From Adiantum capillus-veneris (Eukaryota; Streptophyta; Polypodiopsida; Polypodiales; Pteridaceae), in contig CM043960.1 of NCBI GenBank assembly GCA_014529385.2, forward strand, positions 23,390,896 through 23,448,895: DNA of 58,000 bases, read 5' to 3'. Under the pieces are notes generated by a model. That model was not told where the DNA came from. It searched no databases and worked only from the letters and a program-made list of their open reading frames with translations. A program made the position numbers and the translations under genes. This document shows positions 22,991 through 32,800 of the stretch, one piece after another. Positions within the stretch are counted from its first letter, which is position 1; the number at the start of each line of letters is the position of its first letter.

Positions 22991-24604
22991 GTAAGAGTGT
23001 CTCCTATGCCCTTCTTTCCGTATGATTTTAAGTGTTATGCTCATCTTTCATCATAATGCTTGTCATGAGAAAGCTATGCATCGCTGCATAATAGGCAACC
23101 TTTGCTTTGATGCTTTTCCATGTTTCTTGAGAGTGATAGATAAAGAGATTTCATTATCGTCCTTGAAGGTCAAATACGACCTATGTTTTCCTTTTGTGCA
23201 TCTATTAGACTTTTTTACTTGCTTTCCATTCAATTTTTGAAAGCTTGACGGGAAGGGTTTTTGCATTTGAACCATGTACTCCCCGACTCTCTTCGTACCC
23301 ATAACCTCAACGCAAAGTAAGCCGGAGTCAAGAAGTAAGAGAATGTATGGTGTTTGTGTCTTGACTTGGAGAAAGTTTGTGTGTAAGGAAAAGCTTGGCT
23401 TATTTTTTAAAGTCTTTCCAAGTAGAATGGGAGATGTGCAATCCCAAACTTTTCTGCACCTCCTTCCCACTTCCTTCCACTTGAATATGAATATATGTAC
23501 TCATCTTTTTTGGAAACATGCCAAGGTAGGATCCTATCAAATAGAGAGACATCCAATTTAACTCCTATAAAAGTGGGTATATAGAACCATAGTTCCAAGA
23601 AAATTCCTCAAATTCAAAGAAAACTCCATCCAAAAATTCTTATACTTAGTAGATATCTCAAAAACTAACATTTAACAATTGACATCCAATCCCTCAAATG
23701 TTAGCTTTCAAACATTGAACCAAAAAATGCAAAGTTTGGAATCTAGTTTAAGAGTTGTGTAATTCTACCTATGAGAATCCTACACTACAAAAAATTGTCC
23801 TACAAAATCTTGTCTTGTCTAATTTTGCCCCGTAAAAATGTGTCTTACAACATTTTGTATTGTAAAAAATTGAATTATGAAATTCTATCGTACAAAATGT
23901 GCATTGCAAAATTTTGTCTTGCAGAAGCCTATTCATTGGGAACCTTTCTTGTCGCTATGGAATTCTCTTTTGTAGAATTTTGAAATTCCAACTCTTGATA
24001 ATCCGAAATTAAAACGTCACACATATTTGCTAAATGGATGTCAAGAAACCAAAACCATGGTGAGAAATTTTAGGAGAAATCTGACAAAGTTGCCCTTGAA
24101 AATTGAGCAAAATCTCAACCATAAACCATGCAGAAATCGCAACAAAGTGGGAGATCATTTGACCACTATCTCAACCCGATGCTCACTTATGCACAACGTA
24201 GCTCTACCAAAGCAATGTACAGTAGCAGTGCCAAAGACTTGACGTCGTATGACAGAGTAACCTCTACTATACCAAGCAAAATATGCACACATATGATCAC
24301 GGGATAAACAAATCTCGAAAGAGCAGATGACACATAAGCATATGCGTAAGTAGAGAGCATATGGTTATGTGTACACACATATAATTGAGGGATAAATAAC
24401 TCTCAAAAGAGCATAAAACAAATAACCATATGCATAAGTAGAGAGCAAACATGACTCTCAATACGCATTACATAAAACTACATACACAATTTGACAACTC
24501 CAAGGAACCTATAGTTGTAACCTGAAGAACCTATGACTATCTATAAGTTGTAGCCACTATGAGGATACACAAATCTCACTCCTGCAAGAGTGGGTACAAA
24601 AACA
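22991..24604. other. AT-rich interval with degenerate repeats
   Basis: No gene is recognised. At 23788-23925 a 15-base theme (tacaaaattttgtct and variants) recurs about ten times with decay. At about 24285-24369 and 24370-24449 an 80-90 bp unit (gggataaacaaatctcgaaa against gggataaataactctcaaaa, each followed by a gcgtaagtagagagca-type end) forms a diverged tandem pair. The frame 23063-23470 on the minus strand shows no domain. Confidence 0.5.
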
Positions 24605-25105
24605 CCAATCTATGCTTGAAAATGACAAAAACTATCAAACGGGTGGGATAGCCGTCTTTTGTATGAATGGTACCTTGATTGCTTGACAGGGCTACTGGGG
24701 GTAAGAAGGAAGTTCTCGCTTCCTATTGGTTGTAAGGCCTCCCTTAAAAAGGCTCTTATGCTTTGACTTGGCGCGAAATATAGACCGTCTACGAGTGAGG
24801 TAGGTCGAAGGCAATTTACTTCAAGAGCCAAATCTCCTCCAAGCCCAAGGATGAAGCGACTTAGCTTTTGTTCCTCTGTCATGAGAGGAGCATATCGTGA
24901 AAGCCGGACAAACTCCTCACAATAAGGTTCAACATACCTGTTCTTGAGCTTGCATGAAAGAAACTCGTTTATCTTAGTGATGGAGTAGTCTAGGGGAAGA
25001 TAGCATTCCTTGAGATGATGCTTTAACTCATCCCAACTCTGAATCACCTCTACTACTTGGCAAGATTGATAGTTGAGCTTCAACCATGTTTTTGTTGGTC
25101 CTTCT
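24605..25105 (-). pseudogene. Ty3/Gypsy gag fragment cut by Gypsy-B
   Basis: A minus-strand frame with a retrotransposon gag signature: TWLKLNYQSC, SWDELKHHLKECYLPLDY, RYVEPYCEEFVRLSRYAPL, EEQKLSRFILGLGGDL. This matches the central gag domain of plant Gypsy elements (a coiled assembly domain) but differs from the gag of the A-D family. The ORF is 157 codons from 25083 and stays open back to 25105, where the LTR of Gypsy-B starts. Gypsy-B therefore landed inside this older element. The rest of that element is not seen elsewhere in the window. Confidence 0.82.
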
Positions 25106-25975
25106 TGTCATAAAATCTAATATTTAACCAACCCAAATGATTTTATCATATTAAACTGATCACTTAATGTGGGAGAATAAACGTGAACAATGGTTACGAT
25201 ATAGACATGTGCTTATAGATATATCTCAACACGGGGCCAATGGTAAAGGGGCCCAAATGAGAGATGGTCTATCAAAGAGCAAGGATAACCAATGGAGCAT
25301 AAGAACTTAGGGTTAGCTTCATTGAAGACCTCCAATAATGAGTGTAAAAGTCCTTTGACCTTAGGTAAGCTAGGGCTGAGCTTGAGGTGGGAACCCGGCC
25401 CAAGCTTAAGGTGCTTGAGGTGCTTGTCATGCTTGATGACTAAGGTGCTTAAGGTGCTTGAGATGCTTGAGGTGCTTGATGATTGAGATACTTGAGGTGC
25501 TTGACATGCTTGAGATGCTAGGACTGTACTTGAGGTGAGAACCCAGCCCAAGATTGAAGTGCTTAAGGGCCAAGCTTGTGGTGGGAACTGGGCCTAAGCT
25601 TGAGGGGCTTGAGGTGTTAAAAGTCAAAGATCTAATCCCTACAAGGAGGGGGCGATCCCTACATGAGGGGGGATGAGAGAGAACACCCACACACTCACAC
25701 AAGGCCTACTTGGTACAAAGAAAGCATAAGGGGAACTTGTCAAGTTCCTCCTCATGTTGCCCTCATGGTGTGCTTGAAGCCTAATTGTTGGCCACCCAAG
25801 GGGTCCAATGATAATTTAGGAGATATAATTAATTGTGTTTGAATTTATCAAGTCCTCTCTCTCCAAGGGGAAAGGAGGACACTTGTCCCAAGGCTACCCT
25901 TGTTGCTTGTAATGCCTCCTGCTTTTGATTGTCTAGGCCTGGAGGGGTCCAATGAGCTTCAAGCATGAGCTACAA

Positions 25976-26007
<32 letters not shown>

Positions 26008-26205
26008 CGACCAAAGCAAGCTAGGGGATTGCTTAGGGGATATACTCTCCCCCCCCCCCCCCCCCCCACACACACACACAATATGCAATGTGCAAGGTGC
26101 AAGAGCTCCCTCTCCTTCTCCAAGCAAGTAGAGGTTGAGAGCCTACACCAACAGTCTTGAGAGCCTACACCAACAGTCTTGGCTTAGGGGATATACTCTC
26201 CCCCC

Positions 26206-26236
<31 letters not shown>

Positions 26237-26483
26237 ACACACACACAGTATGCAATGTGCAAGGTGCAAGAGCTCCCTCTCCTTCTCCAAGCAAGTAGAG
26301 GTTGAGAGCCTACACCAACAGTCTTGGCTATGGAGTGCAAATCCAACCAAGAGCCATGCTTCAATGCTTAAGCTTGCCATATTCTCCTTCTTCATTACTA
26401 TGCTATTATGTATGCTAGCAAGAAGAGTTATGATAAGTGATGAGCTAATTCTTTCTCCTATGAAATGTTTCTTCTTCCTCTTC
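25106..26483 (+). repeat. Gypsy-B 5' LTR, 3'-truncated
   Basis: It contains the family LTR landmarks: the start block, the AACACGGGGCCAATG block, the gcttgaggt minisatellite (about 25399-25530), a 31-base G run (25976-26006), and two C runs (26049-26067, 26200-26222), each followed by a CA microsatellite. A segment of about 150 bp holding one C run and one CA repeat is duplicated in tandem (about 26032-26181 and 26182-26326). It ends in a deletion junction. Confidence 0.85.
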
Positions 26484-26619
26484 ACCACTCTCTATAATTA
26501 ACCACTTCAAGCCGTGGGTGTAGATACTTAAGAGCCAATTTTCAAAGGCTAAGAGGAGTGGCAACTAAGGTTTTGAATTGCCAAAGAATACACTAAGTAC
26601 GTACACAAAATTTGTTAAC

Positions 26620-27508
26620 ATGGCTGACAATAATCAAGAGAGTAGAATGAACATTGATAGCTTTGATTTTGCACATGAAGGTGCTAATGATGATGCCCCC
26701 ACATTTGTGAATTATCTCGTCACTAGTTTACAGCAAGCTATGGGCAAAAGCTATGGGCAACCCTGCATTGCAAGCCGAAGTTACTCAACAACTTCGTGCT
26801 TATGGGATTTTCCTTCATCTCCAAGAGGAGAGAGAGCTTAGGAGGCCTCTTGAAGAGACCCCCAAAAGAAGACTCTCTCCCATTCGAGAGGAGGAATCCA
26901 AAGAGCAAGAAAGCAATGAAACATTAAGTTCCTCTAAACATGTGGCTCCATGAAGATGGTGGTCTAGACAATCGCCCACTCCTCCCAAGAGGAAAAGATT
27001 ACCACATAGTCCTTCTCCTCATAATTCTGAAAGGGAAGAGAGGAAAAAAAGGAAGAAAAGGCCTAGAAAGAGGTCACCCTCTTCACCTTCCTCCTCTTCC
27101 GACGGAAGCTATGGCTATTCTCCTAGAGAATACAGGAGGGGAGGACATCGCAAATCATACCCTGCATACGAAGGTCCCAAAAACTAAAGAAGTTCAAGGA
27201 GGGAGGAAAGAGTATCTGTTTTCTCACCTATGATGGCACCTTTGGTGGTACCGACAAAGTGTTGGCCTTCATCCAACAATTTGATGCAGCCTTTGGAGAC
27301 GAGGGCTTTACGGAGTCCTCCAAGCTATGCCATGTAGCTATGCACTTTCAAAAATCAACTCGTCAACGGTGGGCTAGCCTTCGTGGCAACGATGAAGCCC
27401 CAAAGACATGAAAAACTCTACGAGTTTCCATCATGAAGCAATTGCTTGCAAGCGATGCAAAGGACAAAGTGCTTACCAACTGGTGTAGCTTGAAGCTTCT
27501 CTCTCATG
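26620..27508 (+). pseudogene. Gypsy-B gag, 5' portion
   Basis: The ATG at 26620 starts MADNNQESRMNIDSFDFAHE as in A, C and D. A short local duplication (gctatgggcaaaagctatgg, about 26738-26760) shifts the frame. Further shifts occur near 26940, before the arginine/serine-rich region. The assembly domain (FIQQFDAAFGDEGF, WASLRGND) is present near 27260-27400 with a stop in place of a tryptophan codon (aagacatgaaaaac). Coding breaks off at 27508, where Gypsy-A is inserted in the LLSH-ES block. Confidence 0.88.
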
Positions 27509-29133
27509 TGTCATAAAATCTAATATCTAACTAACCCAAATGATTTTCTCATATTAAATTGATCACTTAATGTGGGAGAATAAACGGGAACAAGTGTTAA
27601 GATATAGGTATGTGCTTTTAGATCTATCTCAACACGGGGCCAATGTAAAGGGGCCCAAAAGGGAGATGGTCTATCAAAGAGCAAGGCTAACCAATGGAGC
27701 ATAAGACCTTAGGGTTAGCTTCATTGAAGACCTCCAATAAATGTGTGTAAAAGTCCTTTTGACCTTAAGTAAGCTAGGGCTGAGCTTGAGGTGGGAACCC
27801 GGCCCAAGCTTGAGGTGCTTGTCCTGCTTGAGGTGCTTGTCATGCTTGAGGTGTTTTTCATGCTTGAGGTGCTTGATTAAGATGCTTGAGGTGCTTGACT
27901 GGCTCCATGCTTGAAGTGCTTGACTTGCTGCATGATTAAAGTACTTGAGGTGCCTTGAGAAGCTTGTCTGAGATGCTTGTGGGAACCCCCCCTAGTTCAA
28001 GTGCTTTGTCATGCTTGGTGAGTAAGGTGCTTGATCACCTAAAAGTCAAAAGCATTCCTACAAGAGGGGGGGCGAGCCCTTTTCCTAGGGACTAGAGAGA
28101 GAACACCCACTCACACACACAAGGGAAGCCCATCTTGAAGAGGCAGCAAGGACACATGTCAGGCCCCTACCCATGTTACCTTCATGTGTTGCTTGAAGCC
28201 TATTGGCTAGGCTTCAAAGGGGTCCAATGATAAATTACATGAATTATCTAATTGTTTTAGCATTTATCAAGTCCTCTCTCTCAAAGGGGAAAGGGGGACA
28301 CTTGTCCCAAGGCTACCCATGTTGCTTGTAATGGCTCCTGCTTGTGATTGGCTAGGCCTGGAGGGGTCCAATGAGCTTCAGGCATGAGCTACAAGGGGGG
28401 GTCGACCCAAGCAAGCTAGGGGGGTGCCTAGGGGGTATACTCACCCACACACACTCACAAGCACTCTCATTGTGTGATATGCAAAGTGCAAGAGCTCCCT
28501 CTCCAAGCAAGTAGAGGTTGAGAGCCTACACCAACACTCTTGGCTATGGAGTGCAAATCCAACCAAGAGCCATGCTTCAATGCTTAAGCTTGCCATCTCC
28601 TTCTTCTTCATTACTATGCTATTATGTATGCTAGCAACAAGAGTATGATAAGTGAGGAACTAATTCTTTCTCCTACGAAATGTTTCTTCTTCCTCTTCCC
28701 TACCCTCATTCCCTGCTAGCTCTCTCCACCTTCGAAGGTGTTTGAGGTCTTGGGACTGAGGCTTGGGATAGTTAAAGCTTTCTTCAAGTTTATGTTATGT
28801 TTGTGGTGCATGAAGCCTTCCATCTTCATGGCATCACCTAGGTCACAAGGAACACAAAGACTGTATTGTAACAAGTCTCTCTTTATGGGAGAAATCATAA
28901 TACAAATGCCTATTGGAGGGGGGACCGGCTCCACATAAATCCGGTCCTCAATTGTTGTCATGTTCTCTAAACTCTCTCTCTTGCAAAAGTATTGTCTATG
29001 CCAAGTTAACTAATTGCTATGATTATGTTGCTATCTTCAATTATGTCTACCCGCTATGCTCACAAAATCATTTCTTGAAAGTACTCTCATTAAATTCCGC
29101 TATTCTCAAATTGAATAGGCAAATTCCATTACA
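27509..29133 (+). repeat. Gypsy-A 5' LTR
   Basis: 1625 bp, TG...CA ends (TGTCATAAAATC to CCATTACA). It includes a minisatellite of gcttgaggt-like units at about 27800-27965 and the CACACACACTCACA block near 28445. A 66-92 codon frame near 28738-29191 recurs in all LTRs of the family but only because the LTRs are repeats; it is not supported as a protein. Confidence 0.94.
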
Positions 29134-29134
29134 T

Positions 29135-29146
29135 TGGTATCAGAGC
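29135..29146 (+). other. Gypsy-A primer binding site (tRNA-iMet)
   Basis: TGGTATCAGAGC one base after the 5' LTR, an exact initiator tRNA-Met match. Confidence 0.93.
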
Positions 29147-29548
29147 ATTTGGTTTCTCTTTTCTTGCTTAAGAAGAGAGGTCCTTAAGTAGCCTATAAAT
29201 GGTTGATGTTGTTAATTATAATAGAGTAAGTGGAACTGGGATCTAATACCGGTTTTGTTAAGCCCACTATGTGGGGGATGGTGCACACCTCGGGAGCTTT
29301 GGACTTAATAATGGAGTCTTTTTAGACTTGCCTACGGCTTTACCATTATTGAGCCATAAGAAGTCCGAAAGGAGCTAGCCCTTGGCAACTCTGCTATGTT
29401 AGACCTACTCCTCTACTCTCTATAATTAACCACTTTGAGCCGTGGGTGTAGATACTTAAGAGCCGATTTTCAAAGGCTAAGAGGAGTGGCAACTAAGGTT
29501 TTGAATTGCCAAAGCATACACTAAGTACATACATAAAATTTTGTTAAC
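29147..29548 (+). other. Gypsy-A untranslated leader
   Basis: About 400 bp between PBS and the gag ATG. It contains an imperfect inverted pair around ttaataatggagtcttttta and gctttaccattattgagcc near 29305-29355, which could form a hairpin. The same leader is present in C (41992-42392) and D (49200-49600), and partly in B. Confidence 0.6.
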
Positions 29549-29856
29549 ATGGCTGACAATAATCAAGAGAGTAGAATGAACATTGATAGCTTTGATTTTG
29601 CACATGAAGGTGCTAATGATGATGCTCCCATGTTTGTGAATTATCTTGTGACTAGGTTGCAACAAGCTATGGGCAACCCTACCTTGCAAGCCGAAGTTAC
29701 TCAACAACTTCGTGCCTATGGAATTTCCCTTCCTCTCCAAGAGGAGAGAGAGCTTAGGAGGCCTCTTGAAGAGACCCCCAAAAGAAGACTCTCTCCCATT
29801 CGAGAGGAGGAATCCAAAGAGAAAGAAAGCAATGAAAGTCTAAGTTCTCTGAAGAT
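29549..29856 (+). CDS. Gypsy-A gag N-terminal segment (frameshifted from the rest)
   Basis: The ATG at 29549 opens MADNNQESRMNIDSFDFAHE, the same gag start as B, C and D, so this is the true start rather than the in-frame ATG at 29857 of the long frame. The segment (NYLVTRLQQAMG, EVTQQLRAYGISL, RRLSPIREEE) is acidic to neutral. Near 29844-29850 one C present in D (agttcctctgaag) is missing (agttctctgaag). This moves translation into another frame, which stops at 30115. Unless bypassed by frameshifting, gag is cut off here from its RNA-binding part. Confidence 0.85.
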
Positions 29857-32800
29857 GTGGCTCCACGAAGAAGGCGGTCTAGACGATCGCCTACTCCTCC
29901 CAAGAGGAAAAGAGCAACCCATAGTCCTTCTCCTCATCACTCTGAAAGGCAAGAGAGGAAACAAAGGAAGAAAAGGGCTAGGAAGAGGTCACCCTCTTCT
30001 CCTTCTTCTTCACCTTCCTTCTCTTCCGATGAAAGTTATGGCTATTCTCCTAGAGAATACAAGAGGGGAGGGCATCGCAAATCATTTCCTGCATGGCGAA
30101 GGTCACAAAAGCTAAAGAAGTTCAAGGAGGGAGGAAAGAGTATCTCTTTTCTCACCTACGATGGCACCTTTGGTGCTACCGACAAAGTGTTGGCCTTCAT
30201 CCAGCAATTTGATGCGGCCTTTGGGGACGAGGGCTTCACAGAGTCCTCCAAGCTACGCCATGTAGCTATGCACTTCCAAAAATCAGCTCGTCAATGGTGG
30301 GCTAGCCTTCGTGGCAATGGAGAAGCCCCAAAGACATGGAAAACTCTACGAGTTTCCATCATGAAGCAATTTCTTCCAAGCGATACTAAAGATAAAGTTC
30401 TTACCGAATGGCGCGGCTTGAAGCTCCTCTCTCATGAGTCTATCAACAAGTATGTAGATAAGTTTTGGGATTTACATCTCAAAGCTACTGTCTTTCAAAA
30501 GATAGACTTTGCCGAGCAAAGACAACAATTCTGTGCGGGATTACCTGAAGAGATGGCCGAATATATCAACTCTCAACGGCCCGGTACTATTACCGAAGTA
30601 ATCCACCACACCATGGTTGCTTCACGCATCAATTTCCATCAAGGGGCTAGACGTAATGTCAAGCCCATGGAAAACAAAGATAAAAATGATGCAAAGGGGA
30701 AATCCAATGCTCAAAATAATTCCCAAGGCACTTCCAACAACAACAACAACAATCGGTCCAAGGAGAAGGGAGTTTACAAAGGTAAAAACAAACTCTCTCC
30801 TGAAGAGCTTGAAGCTTTTCGCAAGGACCATAAGTGTTTCAAGTGTGGGGAGCAAGGACATGGCTATCGTTCTTGCCCCAAGAAGAATACTCGCAATGAG
30901 ACTCCTAGGGCTTCCACCATCGAAGCTCCAAAAGAGGATGCTCATTGCAAAGGATCATCACTCTCCTATGCTTGGGGAAAGGTAAGAGAGCATGATGCCT
31001 TCATCTTGTTTGACCCTGGCTCTACTCTCAACTTCATATCAATAGAGTTGGCCACCAAGTTGGGCATTCAAGCTTTTGAGATGGGAGATATAGTAACAGC
31101 TGATGCAGCTTTCAAGGGACAACAAGCCTCCGTTACTCCCTTGATTGGGAAGTTGAGGCTTCATGTCCAAAGCTATGTCGACAAAGAAGACTTCTTCATC
31201 TCTCCCCTCCAACATCAGGATGTTATCCTAGGGGCACCATGGTTTGATCGCATGGCTGCCAACATGAAGTTCCCTGAAAGGAGAATTTACTTCACCTACA
31301 GGGGAAAGAACATGTATATAGATGCTAGTGAGCGTGGTCGCACTATTCCACTTGTAAATCCTCTTTCTTTTGATAAATCAATGAAGAGCTCAGTTTCTGC
31401 GTACATGATTTATGTCAAAGAGTCTCTAAAAGCTAATAATGTTTCATCAAATGAAAATGATAGGAATCAAGAAGAGTTAGACTTGTCTACTTTTCTAAAA
31501 GGATTCCAAGATGTGTTCATCGATGATATCCCTATGGACCTACCTCCAAAACGAGGGGATGATGACCATCGTATTGAGCTCCTTCCAGGAAGCTCACCGC
31601 CTAACAAACCTCCTTATCGAGTCTCACAAGCTCAACAAGAGGAGATCATGAGGCAAGTACAAGAGCTGGTAGACAAAGGGATGGTGAGGCCTAGTTCCTC
31701 TCCCTTTTGTTCTCCAGTCCTTTTAGTGCAAAAGAAAGATGGTACATACCGTATGTGTGTGGACTATCGAGCACTAAACCATATCACTATCAAAAACAGA
31801 TTTCCCGTACCTCGGGTAGAAGATCTGTTTGATAAGCTACAAGGCTCTACCTACTTCAGTAGGATTGACCTTAAGAGTGGCTATCATCAAATAAGGATAG
31901 TGGATGAGGATATCTTAAAGACCGCGTTTCGCACAACATTTGGTCTTTATGAATATCTAGTCATGCCTTTTGGCTTGACTAATGCACCAGCTACGTTCAA
32001 TCGTTTGATGGAGAAAATTTTTAGACCATATCGAAAATTCACTGGAGTGTTCTTCGATGATATCATCATCTACTCCAAGTCTTTGGAGGAACATAAGCAA
32101 CATCTCCAAGTGATTTTTCAAGCCTTGAGGGAGAACAAACTTTTTCTCAACCAAAAGAAAAGTGAATTCTTCCTTCAAGAGATTCAATATCTAGGCCATA
32201 TTATCTCTCACGATGGTATTCGTATGGATCCATCAAAGTTAGAGGTAATAAAATCATGGCCTAACCCAAGGAATCTACATGAGCTAAGAAGCTTTATTGG
32301 TATGTGTGCATACTATAGACGCTTCATAGCAAAATTCTCTCAAGTAGCAGGACCACTACACGACTTAACCAAGAAGAACGTTAAGTTTGTATGGACTGCT
32401 AAGGAGCAAAATGCTTTTGAAAAACTCAAAGAGAAGCTTACTTCCCAACCAGTCCTCGTGCTTCCGGATCTCTCAAAGCCATTTGAGGTCCAATGTGATG
32501 CTTGTGGTGATTGCCTTGGAGCGGTTTTGCTTCAAGAAGGGCATGCCATAGCATATGAGAGCCGAAGGCTCAATGGTGATGAACGAGTCTTGGGCATTTA
32601 TGAGAAAGAGCTTTTAGCTGTTCTACATGCCCTAGACACATGGAAGCACTACCTATTGGGGACTCCATTTATCCTACGAACCGACCACCAAAGTCTCAAG
32701 TATTTCATGACGCAAACCAAGCTTTCCGACAAACAAATGAGGTGGGCAAATTTTCTTTCGCAATTTAATTTCCATATTGCTCACATAGCTGGTAAGCACA

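Larger units (their letters stand above)
25106..27508 (+). mobile_element. Gypsy-B, left part (5' LTR and gag), nested target of Gypsy-A
   Basis: It starts TGTCATAAAATCTAAT like every LTR of this family. The LTR runs to about 26483. A deletion of about 0.7 kb then removes the LTR 3' end, the PBS and part of the leader, which resumes at CTCTATAATTAACC. Gag follows from 26620. The element is interrupted at 27508, inside gag, by Gypsy-A and resumes at 36313. It is the oldest member of the family here, judging by stops and indels. Confidence 0.88.

Noticed and set aside
23063-23470. 135-codon minus-strand frame
   Set aside because: No recognised motif, low-complexity composition and no supporting context.
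25213-26501. Several frames of 60-115 codons rich in Leu/Ser/Pro or Gly
   Set aside because: They translate the LTR minisatellite, homopolymers and CA repeats of Gypsy-B.
28716-29191. Short frames (66-92 codons) recurring near 28.7, 35.9, 41.6 and 48.8 kb
   Set aside because: They recur only because they lie in LTR copies, and they occur on both strands. Without signs of protein constraint they are not called genes.
30622-30945. Antisense frames within gag of A, B, C and D
   Set aside because: Shadows of the gag frame; the sense strand has the zinc knuckle and assembly domain.
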